Below, piece after piece: positions 1 to 8,689 of a DNA stretch of 64,000 nt. The notes below the pieces were generated by a model. The model did no database searches. It saw only the letters and a list, made by a program, of their open reading frames with translations, and was not told the origin of the DNA. This DNA comes from Burkholderiales bacterium (GTDB lineage Bacteria; Pseudomonadota; Gammaproteobacteria; Burkholderiales; SG8-41), in the NCBI GenBank assembly GCA_019751125.1, contig JAIENU010000003.1:1-64000 (forward strand), in the 5' to 3' direction. The first letter of the stretch is position 1, and each line of letters opens with the position of its first letter. Made by a program: the position numbers and the translations under genes.

Positions 1-36
1 CATCCAGGCCGCCTAAGCCTCGCTTCAAGCATCAAG

Positions 37-64
37 AAAACCGGGCCTCGGCCCGGTTTTTTTT
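37..64 (+). terminator. Intrinsic terminator of a gene left of the window
   Basis: A GC-rich hairpin (ACCGGGCC, two-base loop, GGCCCGGT) is preceded by A residues and followed by eight T residues. A stop codon at 14-16 preceded by codons reading I-Q-A-A may be the 3' end of the plus-strand gene it serves, but only four codons lie inside the window. Confidence 0.8.
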
Positions 65-104
65 CGTTCATTGTTCACCCGCTGCATTCATAATCCGCCG
101 CCTG

Positions 105-1265
105 ATGGCTGCAATCCTCCCCAAAACGCTGTTGCCGCAAGTCCCGGTCTGGGACCTGTTCTGCCGCGTCATCGACAATTACGGCGATGCCGGGGTGTGC
201 TGGCGCATCGCGCGCATGCTGGCTGCCGAACATCAGTTGCCGGTGCGGCTGTGGATCGACCGGCCGCAGACCTTGCAGGCGCTGCTGCCCGGATTCGATG
301 CCGCTGCTGAAGTCCAGCGCATCGAAGGGGTGACTGTCTGCGACTGGTCGCGTCTCGCGCCGCAGCCGCAAGCGGCTGTCGTGGTCATCGAAGCCTTCGG
401 CTGCGGCCTGCCCGAGGATTACGTCGCGGCGATGGCGGCGATGCCGCAGCCGCCGCAGTGGATCGTGCTCGAATACCTGAGCGCCGAAGACTGGGTGGAT
501 GGCCACCACGGGCTGGCGTCACCACATCCGCGGTTGCCGCTGCAGCGCTGGTTTTTCTTTCCCGGTTTTGGTGCCAATACTGGCGGCCTGCCGCGTGAGC
601 ATGATCTGCTGGCGCGCCGTGATGCTTTTGATGCCGCGGCATTCTGGCAGGGGCTGGGCTTTGCACCGCCGGTGCCGGACAGTGTCACTGCTTCGGTGTT
701 TGCCTATGCCGACGCGCCGTTGCCGGCGCTGATCGATGCCTGTATCGCAGCGGGCGAGCCCTCCGTTCTGGCGCTGCCCGAGGGTGTGATGGCCGACGCT
801 GCGCGCAAACATGTGGCGGCTGATGCTGCAGTGACATCCCTGCGCCGTGGTGCGCTGGAATTGCGCTGGCTGCCTTTTCTGCCGCAGCGCCGTTATGACG
901 AACTGCTGTGGGCCTGTGACTGCAATTTTGTCCGCGGTGAGGATTCCTTTATCCGCGCGCAGTGGGCGGCGAAACCGCTGGTCTGGCAGCCCTATCGCCA
1001 GCAGGACAATGTCCATGCCGGCAAGCTCGCGGCATTTGCCTCGCGGTATGCGGCGGGCATGGCCGCGGATGCGGCGGCGGCGTGGAGCGGGCTGCAGCGC
1101 TGCTGGAACGAGGCCGATGCCCCGGCCCTTGCGGCCGCCTGGGCTTGCTGGCGCGGGCAGGGCAAGGCCTTGATTTCACACGCCGAAGGCTGGTCGGCAA
1201 GCCTGACCGCCGGGCCCGAGCTGGTTGCAGCACTGGTCGAGTTTGCCCGCGGCAAGGTAAAATAG
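105..1265 (+). CDS. earP: EF-P arginine rhamnosyltransferase EarP
   Basis: EarP transfers rhamnose from dTDP-rhamnose to an arginine of elongation factor P in the cytoplasm, which EF-P needs to relieve ribosome stalling at polyprolines. The 386-residue length fits the family (DUF2331, GT-B fold). The N-terminal FCRVIDNYGDAGVCWRIAR segment holds the conserved Asp residues, and RGEDSFIRAQWA near residue 270 matches the acidic nucleotide-sugar site. Its target gene efp follows after 60 bp on the same strand, and EF-P here carries Arg32, the residue EarP modifies. The ATG at 105 is the first in frame that keeps the family N-terminus, though no strong ribosome binding site precedes it. Confidence 0.95.
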   Translation: MAAILPKTLLPQVPVWDLFCRVIDNYGDAGVCWRIARMLAAEHQLPVRLWIDRPQTLQALLPGFDAAAEVQRIEGVTVCDWSRLAPQPQAAVVVIEAFGCGLPEDYVAAMAAMPQPPQWIVLEYLSAEDWVDGHHGLASPHPRLPLQRWFFFPGFGANTGGLPREHDLLARRDAFDAAAFWQGLGFAPPVPDSVTASVFAYADAPLPALIDACIAAGEPSVLALPEGVMADAARKHVAADAAVTSLRRGALELRWLPFLPQRRYDELLWACDCNFVRGEDSFIRAQWAAKPLVWQPYRQQDNVHAGKLAAFASRYAAGMAADAAAAWSGLQRCWNEADAPALAAAWACWRGQGKALISHAEGWSASLTAGPELVAALVEFARGKVK

Positions 1266-1325
1266 CGTGTTTCGCTTTCTGCTTGTATCCCGCGAATTTA
1301 TTCAGCTTAATCAAGGATGTAGTTC

Positions 1326-1886
1326 ATGAAAATCGCACAGGAAATCCGCGCCGGCAACGTCATCATGGTCGGCAAGGACCCGATGGTGGTGCTCAAGGCC
1401 GAGTTCAGCAAATCCGGCCGCAATGCCTCCGTGGTCAAAATGAAATTGAAAAACCTGCTGTCGAATGGCGGCACGGAAACGGTCTATCGCGCAGACGAGA
1501 AATTCGATGTCGTGCAGCTCGAACGCAAGGAAGTGACGTACTCCTATTTTGCCGAGCCGTCGTATGTGTTCATGGATGCCGAGTTCAACCAGTTCGAGGT
1601 GGACAAGGAGAACATGGGTGATGCGCTGAACTACCTCGAGGACGGCATGGAGTGCGAGGTCACGCTGTATGAAGGCCGCCCGATCTCGGTGGAGATTCCG
1701 CAGACGCTCGTACGCGAGATCATCTACACCGAACCCGCGGTGCGTGGTGATACCTCGGGCAAGGTGCTGAAGCCGGCGAAGCTGGCCACCGGTTTTGAAA
1801 TTCCGGTGCCGCTGTTCTGCGCCACCGGCGACAAGATCGAGATCGACACCCGCACCGGTGAATACCGCAGCCGCACCAAAGGCTGA
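1326..1886 (+). CDS. efp: Elongation factor P (Arg32 type)
   Basis: EF-P binds between the P and E sites of the ribosome and promotes peptide-bond formation at consecutive prolines. The 186-residue protein has the usual three domains: a KOW-like N-terminal domain with the loop KSGRNAS, then two OB-like domains ending RTGEYRSR. The loop tip is Arg32 rather than lysine, which marks the EarP/rhamnose branch and agrees with earP directly upstream. An AAGGATG ribosome binding site lies about 8 nt before the ATG. A motif copy and a bidirectional terminator follow the stop codon. Confidence 0.98.
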   Translation: MKIAQEIRAGNVIMVGKDPMVVLKAEFSKSGRNASVVKMKLKNLLSNGGTETVYRADEKFDVVQLERKEVTYSYFAEPSYVFMDAEFNQFEVDKENMGDALNYLEDGMECEVTLYEGRPISVEIPQTLVREIIYTEPAVRGDTSGKVLKPAKLATGFEIPVPLFCATGDKIEIDTRTGEYRSRTKG

Positions 1887-1901
1887 TCGCTGGAAAATAA
1901 T

Positions 1902-1925
1902 CCATTAAAAACAATGGGTTATAAA
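1902..1925 (+). repeat. Post-stop AT-rich motif, copy 1 (after efp)
   Basis: ATTAAAAACAATGGGTTATA matches the dispersed consensus CAATWAAAACAATGRSTTAY closely. It begins 15 nt after the efp stop codon, in the sense of efp, and runs directly into the terminator hairpin. Confidence 0.75.
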
Positions 1926-1953
1926 AAACGCCGCAGTGATCCTGCGGCGTTTT
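1923..1953. terminator. Bidirectional terminator between efp and rlmJ
   Basis: Hairpin ACGCCGCAG / CTGCGGCGT with a short loop, A-rich on the left and T-rich on the right. It can therefore end transcripts of both convergent genes. Confidence 0.85.
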
Positions 1954-1998
1954 GCTTTGTGGCGGCAGGTGTTGCCGTGCAGGGTTTTAGCTGCGCCC

Positions 1999-2841
1999 TT
2001 ATTCCCTGACCAGCCATTCGCAGCGCACACCGCCTTCACCATCCGGCGACAGCGCGCGCCACAGCCAGTCGAGCAGCGGCGGTGCTTCCTCATCGAGGCC
2101 GTACGGCGGGTTGATCACCAGCAGGCCGCTGCCGCGGATATGTTCGGTGAAATGTTCGCCGTGCACGTTCAACTCGAGTTGCAGGGTCTTCGGCAGCCCG
2201 GCGGCCTGCACGCTGCGCGCAAACGCTGCCATTGCCGAGGGCGCCATCAGCGGATACCACACCGCGATCATGCCGGTGGCGAAGCGGCTGTGCGCTTCCT
2301 TGACGGTGCGCAGCACGCGGCCGAATTCATCGGCCTCGTCAAAGGCGGAATCGATGAAGGTCAGGCCGCGGCGCTCGCGCGGCGGCAGAAAACCCTTGAT
2401 CGACGTGAAGCCGTCCTGGTTGTGGATTGCGGTATGGCGCGCGCCGTGCATCGCCGCCTGCAGAGCAGCGCAGTCGTCACGGTTCAGCTCGCACAGTGCC
2501 AGCCGGTCATTGTCGCGCATCAGGCGGCGGGTGATGCGCGGAGAGCCCGGATAAAAGCGCAGGTTGCCGTCGGGATTTTCGGCGCGCACGGCATCGAGGT
2601 AGGGGCGCAGTGCTTCTGGCGCATCGCTGCGCCCGAACACGCGGGCGATGCCCTTGCGCCATTCACCGGTTTTTTCCGACCAGTCATGCTGGAGGTCGTA
2701 GAGGCCGAGGCCGGCATGGGTATCGAGCACGAAATAGGGTTTGTCCTTGCGGCCGAGTGCGAGCAGCAACCGGCAGAGCAGAGCATGCTTGAAGACGTCC
2801 GACACATTGCCGGCGTGGAACTGATGGCGGTATGAAAGCAT
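1999..2841 (-). CDS. rlmJ: 23S rRNA (adenine(2030)-N6)-methyltransferase RlmJ
   Basis: RlmJ methylates N6 of A2030 in 23S rRNA using S-adenosylmethionine. The 280-residue protein opens with MLSYRHQFHAGNVSDVFKHA, the hallmark N-terminus of the family, and contains DTHAGLGLYDL for cofactor binding and the catalytic NPPYGL motif near residue 245. Length is normal. It is transcribed toward efp, shares the bidirectional terminator there, and is divergent from the RidA-family gene with 82 bp between the start codons. Confidence 0.95.
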   Translation of the reverse strand: MLSYRHQFHAGNVSDVFKHALLCRLLLALGRKDKPYFVLDTHAGLGLYDLQHDWSEKTGEWRKGIARVFGRSDAPEALRPYLDAVRAENPDGNLRFYPGSPRITRRLMRDNDRLALCELNRDDCAALQAAMHGARHTAIHNQDGFTSIKGFLPPRERRGLTFIDSAFDEADEFGRVLRTVKEAHSRFATGMIAVWYPLMAPSAMAAFARSVQAAGLPKTLQLELNVHGEHFTEHIRGSGLLVINPPYGLDEEAPPLLDWLWRALSPDGEGGVRCEWLVRE

Positions 2842-2923
2842 GGGCCGGATTACATCACACCCGGTGCTATCGCTGTGAAATCGTCTGTGTAATCATGCGT
2901 TTTTTCCAGAAGGGGGATGGGGC

Positions 2924-3283
2924 ATGGGATTGCAAAGACTGCATGTCGCCGCGCGCTACAGCGAGGCGGCGATTTTCAACGGCGTGGTTTATCTGGCGGG
3001 CATGGTGCCCGAGTGCGAAGCGAAGGACATCCGCAGCCAGACCGCCGACGTGCTGAAGCAGATCGACACCCGCCTCGCCGAAGCCGGCAGCCATAAGGGC
3101 CTGATCCTGCGCACGCAGATCTTCATTGCCGACCTCAAGGATTTTGCCGGCATGAACGAAGTCTGGGATGCCTGGGTCGCCCCGGGCACCGCACCGCCAC
3201 GCGCGACTGTGCAGGCCGCGCTGACCAATCCGGATTGGAAGGTCGAGATTGTGGTTACCGCGGCGCAAGCGGCTATGGCTTGA
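2924..3283 (+). CDS. RidA family protein (reactive imine/enamine deaminase-like)
   Basis: A 119-residue member of the YjgF/YER057c/UK114 (Rid) family. RidA proper hydrolyses reactive 2-aminoacrylate and similar enamines released by PLP enzymes. Visible signatures are FNGVVYLAGMVPE, the helix with QTADVLKQID, and PPRATVQA, whose Arg corresponds to the substrate-carboxylate-binding Arg of active Rid proteins. The ending NPDWKVEIVVTAA resembles the YoaB-like subgroup more than RidA itself, so the substrate is uncertain. The start follows a purine-rich GGGGGATGGGGC stretch. It stands alone, with the terminator it shares with tmRNA downstream. Confidence 0.88.
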   Translation: MGLQRLHVAARYSEAAIFNGVVYLAGMVPECEAKDIRSQTADVLKQIDTRLAEAGSHKGLILRTQIFIADLKDFAGMNEVWDAWVAPGTAPPRATVQAALTNPDWKVEIVVTAAQAAMA

Positions 3284-3302
3284 GCCTGGAAATACCCAAA
3301 TA

Positions 3303-3330
3303 AAAACGCCACCGCAGGGTGGCGTTTTGT
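3303..3330. terminator. Bidirectional terminator between the RidA gene and tmRNA
   Basis: Hairpin AACGCCACC / GGTGGCGTT with A-tract and T-tract flanks. It ends the RidA gene on the plus strand and the tmRNA transcript on the minus strand, whose mature 3' end is 9 nt away. Confidence 0.85.
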
Positions 3331-3338
3331 TTTTGTGC

Positions 3339-3703
3339 TGGTGGAGGCGGCGGGAATCGAACCCGCGTCCGCAAGCCCTCCACAGTCAGGACTACATGCT
3401 TAGCCTGGTTGTTTGGGTTTCGCCTCGCAACCGCCAACCGGCAGGCTGATGTCTGGCTAGTCGCTTCGACGGATCCGCAGGGTTAAGCGACCAAACCCTG
3501 CAGAGAGGCTGATGTAAATGACGTTGCACCCCTTTCGGGGCCTGACCCATCAGCAGATCAGTGCAACGTCTAGCCGGTGTTAGGCGGCTAGAGAATAACG
3601 CTCGTCGTTGGCGTGTATAGAATTTCCAGCGGATTTACAAGGTGACTGGACCTTGGCATGCCCTGTGCTGCTTTGTAACCCACGTCGAAACCAGGTCGCC
3701 CCC
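3339..3703 (-). ncRNA. ssrA: Transfer-messenger RNA (tmRNA)
   Basis: tmRNA rescues stalled ribosomes and tags the nascent chain for proteolysis. Read on the minus strand it begins GGGGGCGACCTGGTTTCGAC and ends GGTTCGATTCCCGCC followed by the acceptor strand and an encoded CCA at 3341-3339, the classical one-piece layout. The tag reading frame starts at the GCC resume codon (3612-3610) and reads A-N-D-E-R-Y-S-L-A-A before TAA at 3582-3580. The 5' and 3' ends pair as the alanyl acceptor stem. A possible promoter GATAAT lies about 35 nt upstream of the mature 5' end. Confidence 0.97.
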
Positions 3704-3767
3704 GATTTCATTTGCTGCTTGTTACTCAGACATTATCTCACGGCGGGGGTTCCCGCCGCGGCAGGGC

Positions 3768-4568
3768 TTACAGGCGGCGGTTCTGCTGTTTGCGGATGGC
3801 GAGTGCGCCGGGGCGCTGCGGCGCGGGGGTGTCGGCGAGCATCGGGCGGGTGTCGCGCTGGGTGCGCAGCATGTCGGCGACGTCCTGGTGCAGGCTGGAC
3901 GGCAGGTCGAGGCTGGCCAGCCGGCTCATCCGCGAGCGGTAGTCCGGCAGTGTGTGCAGGCCGAGCATGTAGGTGAGCAGGTCGTCTGTGGTCGGTGTCT
4001 CGCCGGCGGCGCGCTGGAAGTCGCGCGGGAAATTGGCGCTGACCAGGTTTGTCGAGGGGAACAGCACGCGGATCACAAAATCGCCGCAGCTCAGGCAGAA
4101 CGGCTGGTTGGGCTCGCGGAATACACAGTAGGGCACGTCGTTATCGACCCAGACCGCAACACGGCGGCCCAGGTCCTGGCGCAGGGCCTGCATGTCCCTG
4201 ACAGTGCGGAAGGGGCGCACGCCGTGCAGGTGTTCGATGCGGTAGATCTTGCCGCCGGCTTCGATCACCCCGTTTTTGACGAAAGTGCTGACCATCACGC
4301 CGGCGCCGGGGAAGGACCAGGCGATGCGCTGGTCTTCCATTTCGATGCCGACCTGGTCTTCGAGGGTGCCGTCGGGATGGGCGACCACGAAGTAGTGCAC
4401 ATAACCTGCCTGGCCGCGGCTAACGCCAGTGACGGCCTGTGGTCCCGTGGCGCGGTCCGCGGCTGCGGAAAGGCGGGAGCCGGGTTTGTGCGGTGAGGCA
4501 GTGGCGGCGGGCAATGTGGCTGCGAGCAGCGCTGCAGAGCAGAGAATCAGCTGGGGCAGTGATGACAT
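3768..4568 (-). CDS. Secreted protein of unknown function
   Basis: I do not recognise this 266-residue protein. An upstream in-frame ATG would extend it to 366 residues, but the ATG at 4568 begins MSSLPQLILCSAALLAAT..., a typical Sec signal peptide probably cleaved after an AxA-type site near residue 25, so this start was chosen. The mature part has an FCLSCGDF segment with a CxxC pair, several FP/FPR strands and a charged Arg/Gln-rich C-terminus; no transmembrane helix follows the signal. It lies between gph and tmRNA on the minus strand. Periplasmic location is inferred from the signal peptide only. Confidence 0.7.
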   Translation of the reverse strand: MSSLPQLILCSAALLAATLPAATASPHKPGSRLSAAADRATGPQAVTGVSRGQAGYVHYFVVAHPDGTLEDQVGIEMEDQRIAWSFPGAGVMVSTFVKNGVIEAGGKIYRIEHLHGVRPFRTVRDMQALRQDLGRRVAVWVDNDVPYCVFREPNQPFCLSCGDFVIRVLFPSTNLVSANFPRDFQRAAGETPTTDDLLTYMLGLHTLPDYRSRMSRLASLDLPSSLHQDVADMLRTQRDTRPMLADTPAPQRPGALAIRKQQNRRL

Positions 4569-4648
4569 GGCGCGGAATGCTCCGCGAAGTGCCCCATCTG
4601 CGCCATAGCTACGCGACAGAATGTCACGCTTAAAAGACAAATAAATAG

Positions 4649-4668
4649 TTATTATTTTCAATGAGTTA
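4649..4668 (+). repeat. Post-stop AT-rich motif, decayed copy (gph stop)
   Basis: The plus strand reads CAATGAGTTA at 4659-4668, an exact match to the 10-base core CAATGRSTTA, but the preceding A-run is TTTT here. It overlaps the stop codon of gph and is antisense to it. It is counted as a likely decayed copy because of its position. Confidence 0.4.
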
Positions 4669-5313
4669 CGATATGAACTCGTAGATTTCGCTTGGATGAC
4701 CGGCAATGTGATCAGCCTGCCAGTCATCAGGCCGGCTGCCGTTGAGATAGCCATAACGCACAGCAATGGTGGCCATGCCGGCCGCACGGCCCGCGCGGAT
4801 GTCGCGTTCATCGTCACCGACATAGACGCACTGTGCCGGTGGCGTGGCGATGATTTCGGCAGCGGCAAGCAGTGGCGCCGGGTGCGGTTTCATGTGCGGC
4901 GTGCTGTCACCGCCGATAAGGCAGGCGGCGCGCTGTGCGTATCCCAGTTGCTCAAGCAGCGGTTTGGCGAAACGCTGGGCCTTGTTGGTGACGATGCCCC
5001 AGCGCAGTCCCGCCTGTTCCAGACGGTCCACCAGTTCCGCGGTGCCCGGAAAAAGCTGGCTGTGTACGCAGAGATTGTGCTGGTAGATGTCGAGAAACTC
5101 ATCGCGCATGGCGGCGTAGTCGGTGTGTTCGGGGCCGATGCCGAAGCCGACGCCGAGCAGGCCCCGGGCGCCGAGTGAGGTCACCCTCCGGGTTTCACTG
5201 AGGGCGACAGGCGGCAGGCCGCGGTCGGCACGCATGCGGTTGACTGCGGCACCGAGATCAGGCGCTGTATCGGCAAAGGTGCCGTCCAGGTCAAAAAGTA
5301 CGGCACGGATCAT
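4666..5313 (-). CDS. gph: Phosphoglycolate phosphatase (HAD family)
   Basis: Dephosphorylates 2-phosphoglycolate, a by-product of DNA repair and oxygenase activity. The 215-residue protein has HAD motif [14 protein letters not shown] at residues 7-19, motif II in GIVTNKAQR, and the motif III/IV region KPLLEQLGY...[17 protein letters not shown]. Phe replaces the usual Leu in DLDGT(L), a mild change. The longer in-frame extension upstream has no HAD character, and the ATG at 5313 overlaps the ubiG stop by 4 nt (ATGA), so translational coupling is likely. ubiG-gph is a common beta-proteobacterial pair. Confidence 0.93.
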   Translation of the reverse strand: MIRAVLFDLDGTFADTAPDLGAAVNRMRADRGLPPVALSETRRVTSLGARGLLGVGFGIGPEHTDYAAMRDEFLDIYQHNLCVHSQLFPGTAELVDRLEQAGLRWGIVTNKAQRFAKPLLEQLGYAQRAACLIGGDSTPHMKPHPAPLLAAAEIIATPPAQCVYVGDDERDIRAGRAAGMATIAVRYGYLNGSRPDDWQADHIAGHPSEIYEFIS

Positions 5314-6017
5314 GATGCGGCGGGCTTGTGCGCAGCGAGGATGTAGTTGACGCCGGTATCCGCCCCGAGGGCGTAGATTCGGGTCAGCGGGTTGTAGGTC
5401 ATGCCGATCAGGTTGATGGTGTCGAGCCCGGCGTTGCGGCACTGTGAAGACAGTTCCGAAGGCTTGATGAAGCGGGCATAGTCATGGGTGCCGCGCGGCA
5501 GCAGGTTCAGGATGTATTCCGCACCGATGATCGCGAACAGATAGGACTTCGGATTGCGGTTCAGCGTCGCAAAAAAAGCATGGCCACCGGGCTTGAGCAG
5601 TGCGGCGCAGGCGCTGATCACCGAGGCCGGATCCGGCACATGCTCGAGCATTTCCATGCAGGTCACCACGTCATAGGCGGCCGGCGATTCCGCGGCCAGC
5701 GCTTCAACGGCAATACGCCGGTAATCAATCTGGAGCCCGCTTTCCAGCAGATGCAGCTGCGCAACCTTCAGCGGTTTGTCAGCAAGGTCGATGCCGGTGA
5801 CGCGGGCGCCGCGTTCGGCCATGGCTTCGGCGAGGATGCCGCCGCCGCAGCCGACATCCAATACCGACTTGCCCTTGAGCGCGGCGATGCGGTCAATATA
5901 GCCCAGCCGCAGCGGATTGATTTCGTGCAGCGGCCGGAATTCGCCGTTGCGGTCCCACCAGCGGTGGGCGAGTTCGCTGAACTTGTCCAGCTCGGCGGGA
6001 TCGACGTTGGTATTCAT
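5310..6017 (-). CDS. ubiG: Ubiquinone biosynthesis O-methyltransferase UbiG
   Basis: UbiG carries out both O-methylations of the ubiquinone ring with S-adenosylmethionine. The 235-residue protein starts with the typical [22 protein letters not shown] and has the SAM motif [15 protein letters not shown] near residue 55, followed by [13 protein letters not shown] and [16 protein letters not shown]. It sits 6 nt downstream of mtaD and overlaps gph, so mtaD-ubiG-gph is probably one operon. Confidence 0.97.
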   Translation of the reverse strand: MNTNVDPAELDKFSELAHRWWDRNGEFRPLHEINPLRLGYIDRIAALKGKSVLDVGCGGGILAEAMAERGARVTGIDLADKPLKVAQLHLLESGLQIDYRRIAVEALAAESPAAYDVVTCMEMLEHVPDPASVISACAALLKPGGHAFFATLNRNPKSYLFAIIGAEYILNLLPRGTHDYARFIKPSELSSQCRNAGLDTINLIGMTYNPLTRIYALGADTGVNYILAAHKPAAS

Positions 6018-6023
6018 GTTTAC

Positions 6024-7337
6024 CTATGCCTTGCCTATGCGGTGGCGCCAGCTTTCGGCGCGTTGCAGCAGTGCCTCGCGGTCCAGGCCCTTGAGCTGGC
6101 CTGAGGAAACCCGTCGCTCGCCGTGCACCCAGACGTCGCTGACGTGTTCGCGTCCGGCAGCATAGACCAGATGCGATACCGGGTCGTAGCAGGGAGACAG
6201 TTCCAGGGCATCGAGGTTCACTGCGGTGAGATCGGCGAGTTTGCCGGGCACGATGGAGCCGATGCGATCCTGCAGTCCCAGCGCCTTCGCGCCGCCGAGT
6301 GTTGCGGCTTCAAGGGCACGCGCCGCAGGCATGGCTTGTGCCGAGCCGCTGCCGCCTTTGGCGAGTAATGCGGCGAGGCGCATTTCGGAAAACAGGTCGA
6401 GGCGGTTGTTGCTGGCGGTGCCGTCGGTGCCGATGCCGATATTGACGCCGGCGGCGAGCAGTTCGGCCACGGGTGCGATGCCGCTGGCCAGCTTCAGGTT
6501 GGAGGCCGGGCAATGTGCGACCGAGCAGCCGTGGCGGGCGAGCAGGCCGATTTCTTCACTGTTCAGATGCACCGCATGCACGGCGATCAGCGACGGGCCA
6601 AGCAGGCCCAGGCGCTCCAGCCTTGCCAGCGGCCGCATGCCGTGGGTTTTCTGGCTATCGCTGACCTCACCGGCGGTTTCGTGGACATGGATGTGCACCG
6701 GCAGGTCGAGCTCGCCGGCGTAGGTGGCAATTTGCGCGAAGGTGGTGTCGGAGACGGTGAACGGCGCATGCGGCGCGAGGCAGAAGGACAGCAGCGGCTC
6801 GCCGCGCAGGCGGTCATGCAGTTCTATGCCCTTGCTCAGATAGTCCTGGGCATCGTTGGCATAGGCCGAGCGGAATTCGATGGCGATGATGCCGAGAGCC
6901 GCTCGCATGCCCGCGCGCAGGGCAGCACGGGCCGCGGCTTCAGGGAAGAAATACATGTCATTGAAGCAGGTGATGCCGCCGCGCAGCATCTCGGCGCAGG
7001 CGAGCAGGGTGCCGTCGTGCACGAATTCGTCGGAAACCACGCGGGCCTCGGCCGGCCAGATGTGGTTTTGCAGCCAGTCCATCAGCGGCAGGTCGTCCGC
7101 AACGCCGCGCATCAGGCTCATCGCGGCATGGGTGTGCAGGTTGATCAGGCCCGGAATCAGCGCATGGGTGGGCAGCGCGACACGGTTTGCATCCGGATAA
7201 CGCGCCCAGGCTTCAGCCTGCGGCAATACGGCGACGATCCGTTCATCGCTGATGACGACAGCATGATCGGCCAGCACGGCGCCGGCCGGTTCCACCGGGA
7301 TGACCCATTGCGGCTCGATGATCGTGACTGAAGGCAT
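6024..7337 (-). CDS. mtaD: 5-methylthioadenosine/S-adenosylhomocysteine deaminase family amidohydrolase
   Basis: A 437-residue metal-dependent amidohydrolase of the TRZ/ATZ group; members near ubiG deaminate methylthioadenosine or S-adenosylhomocysteine. Visible metal and active-site elements are HTHAAMSLMRG (first His pair), HVHETAGEV, HAVHLNSEEI and the catalytic Asp in GIGTDGTASNN. The ATG at 7337 (MPSVTIIEPQW) was preferred over an upstream ATG that adds a basic MNRRKRNRA peptide and would start inside the ompA-distal leader. S-adenosylhomocysteine is the by-product of the downstream UbiG methylation, which fits the operon. The exact substrate is inferred from the family. Confidence 0.85.
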   Translation of the reverse strand: MPSVTIIEPQWVIPVEPAGAVLADHAVVISDERIVAVLPQAEAWARYPDANRVALPTHALIPGLINLHTHAAMSLMRGVADDLPLMDWLQNHIWPAEARVVSDEFVHDGTLLACAEMLRGGITCFNDMYFFPEAAARAALRAGMRAALGIIAIEFRSAYANDAQDYLSKGIELHDRLRGEPLLSFCLAPHAPFTVSDTTFAQIATYAGELDLPVHIHVHETAGEVSDSQKTHGMRPLARLERLGLLGPSLIAVHAVHLNSEEIGLLARHGCSVAHCPASNLKLASGIAPVAELLAAGVNIGIGTDGTASNNRLDLFSEMRLAALLAKGGSGSAQAMPAARALEAATLGGAKALGLQDRIGSIVPGKLADLTAVNLDALELSPCYDPVSHLVYAAGREHVSDVWVHGERRVSSGQLKGLDREALLQRAESWRHRIGKA

Positions 7338-7365
7338 GGCTCGGTTTCTTTTGCGACGATTCACT

Positions 7366-7398
7366 TAAAAAAAAAGCCCTGCCGAAGCAGGGCTTTTT
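7366..7398 (-). terminator. Terminator downstream of ompA-family gene
   Basis: Hairpin AGCCCTGC / GCAGGGCT with a CGAA loop and A/T tracts on both sides. On the minus strand it follows the OmpA gene and separates it from mtaD-ubiG-gph. Confidence 0.85.
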
Positions 7399-7416
7399 GA
7401 ACTTCTGGCTCGCCGA

Positions 7417-8187
7417 TCAGGGCTTGGCGGCCGGTTTGGCTTCCGGCTTCGCTTCCGGCTTGGCTTCGGGCTTCGGAGCCGGCTTCGGAGTCGGGTCAGC
7501 TTGACCAACGATCTCGACAGTCACGCGACGGTTCGGCGAGAGGCACTCGATGAGCTGCTTGCGCTTCATCTTGTTGTCGCAGAACTTGGTCACGGGGATC
7601 GGCTGTTTCGGGCCCTTGCCTTCCCAGAAAATCAGTTTCTGGTCGAAGCCCTTGGAGACGATGTAGTCCTTGACCGTGATCGCGCGGTTTTCAGACAGCT
7701 TCATGTTGTGCTTGATGCCGCCGATGCGATCGGTGTGGCCGGTAACGATGATCGCGCCGAAGCGGACCGCGCTACGCTGTTTGTTGGCCTTGGTCAGGAC
7801 GCCGAGGAAATCGTCAAGATCCTTCTTGTTGTCGGCAGTCATGTCAGCCTTGTTGAACTCCATGCCCTGCAGTTCGATTTTTTCTTCGATGTTCAGGGGT
7901 TGGGGTTTCTTCGGCTTGGCTTCCGGCTTGGCTTCCGGTTTGGCTTCCGGCTTGGCTTCCGGCTTGGCAGCGGGTTTGGCGGGAGCGGGTTTCTTCACCA
8001 GATCCGGATCGCACTCGGCGACGGCGAGGGCCGGGGTCCACTGGCTGGTGCGCACGCAAACGCCGGCGCCCGGAGCACGCACGACGGTGCCGTCAGTGCT
8101 AGTCAGGTAGCCGTCCTTGGCTTGTGCGAACGCCAGGGCGGGTATGAACGCCGCGGCGACGACAGTGATGCTAAGAGCTGAACGCAT
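7417..8187 (-). CDS. OmpA family outer-membrane/peptidoglycan-linking protein
   Basis: A 256-residue protein with a signal peptide (MRSALSITVVAAAFIPALAFA), a short N-terminal region with two cysteines, a Lys-Pro-Glu-Ala linker and a C-terminal OmpA-like domain (about residues 110-230) that binds peptidoglycan; the VTGHTDRIGGIKHNMKLSENRA segment is the diagnostic part. A second run of KPEA repeats forms the last 20 or so residues, an unusual tail. The ATG at 8187 is set by a perfect AGGAGG ribosome binding site at 8202-8197. There is no beta-barrel of the E. coli OmpA type. An abundant envelope protein is likely, with its own terminator. Confidence 0.9.
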   Translation of the reverse strand: MRSALSITVVAAAFIPALAFAQAKDGYLTSTDGTVVRAPGAGVCVRTSQWTPALAVAECDPDLVKKPAPAKPAAKPEAKPEAKPEAKPEAKPKKPQPLNIEEKIELQGMEFNKADMTADNKKDLDDFLGVLTKANKQRSAVRFGAIIVTGHTDRIGGIKHNMKLSENRAITVKDYIVSKGFDQKLIFWEGKGPKQPIPVTKFCDNKMKRKQLIECLSPNRRVTVEIVGQADPTPKPAPKPEAKPEAKPEAKPAAKP

Positions 8188-8689
8188 GTTTTTGATCCTC
8201 CTGTTTTGCGAAAAATAAGGGATGTGTGCCGGACAGCCCGGTAAACCTGAAATCTCCCCGAAGGCCACTAGATACCACATCCCTGATATCTCAGTAAACC
8301 TTACGCGGCATAGTAACATGATTTCTCAAAAAAAAGCACCTTCGGTGTTGCTCAAAAGCAGCACTTTGCACACCCGTGGTTTCATGTTGTGGAACAGTCC
8401 TCCGGGTGCTTTTTCCACGGGAATTCTCTGCGCTTGGGCGGGGCATGTGCTGGATGTGTGGCGGTTATCAGCCGGGTTCGCGACAGAGGAATGCCGTCGC
8501 ATCTCAGCAATGTGCAGTCACCGGATCCGGCAGGATGCCTGATCGACCGGCGAGCCAGTGGGTTGCCTGCGAGGGCTTGATGGATGCGGGTCGGGCAGGG
8601 GCTGCATGTTAGAATTCCACGCTTTGTTAACACCATAAAACCGTGCCGGCGCACAGCGCGCGAACAGGCACACAGACCCTCCGGAATCC
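8188..8689. promoter_or_regulatory. Divergent ompA-gyrA intergenic region with a possible gyrA promoter
   Basis: About 500 bp without a credible gene. On the plus strand TGT-TAGAAT at 8607-8615 looks like an extended -10 element about 75 nt before the gyrA ATG; no good -35 box is seen. On the minus strand a TACTAT at about 8310 could be the -10 of ompA. Short ORFs in this stretch have no recognisable features. Confidence 0.35.
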
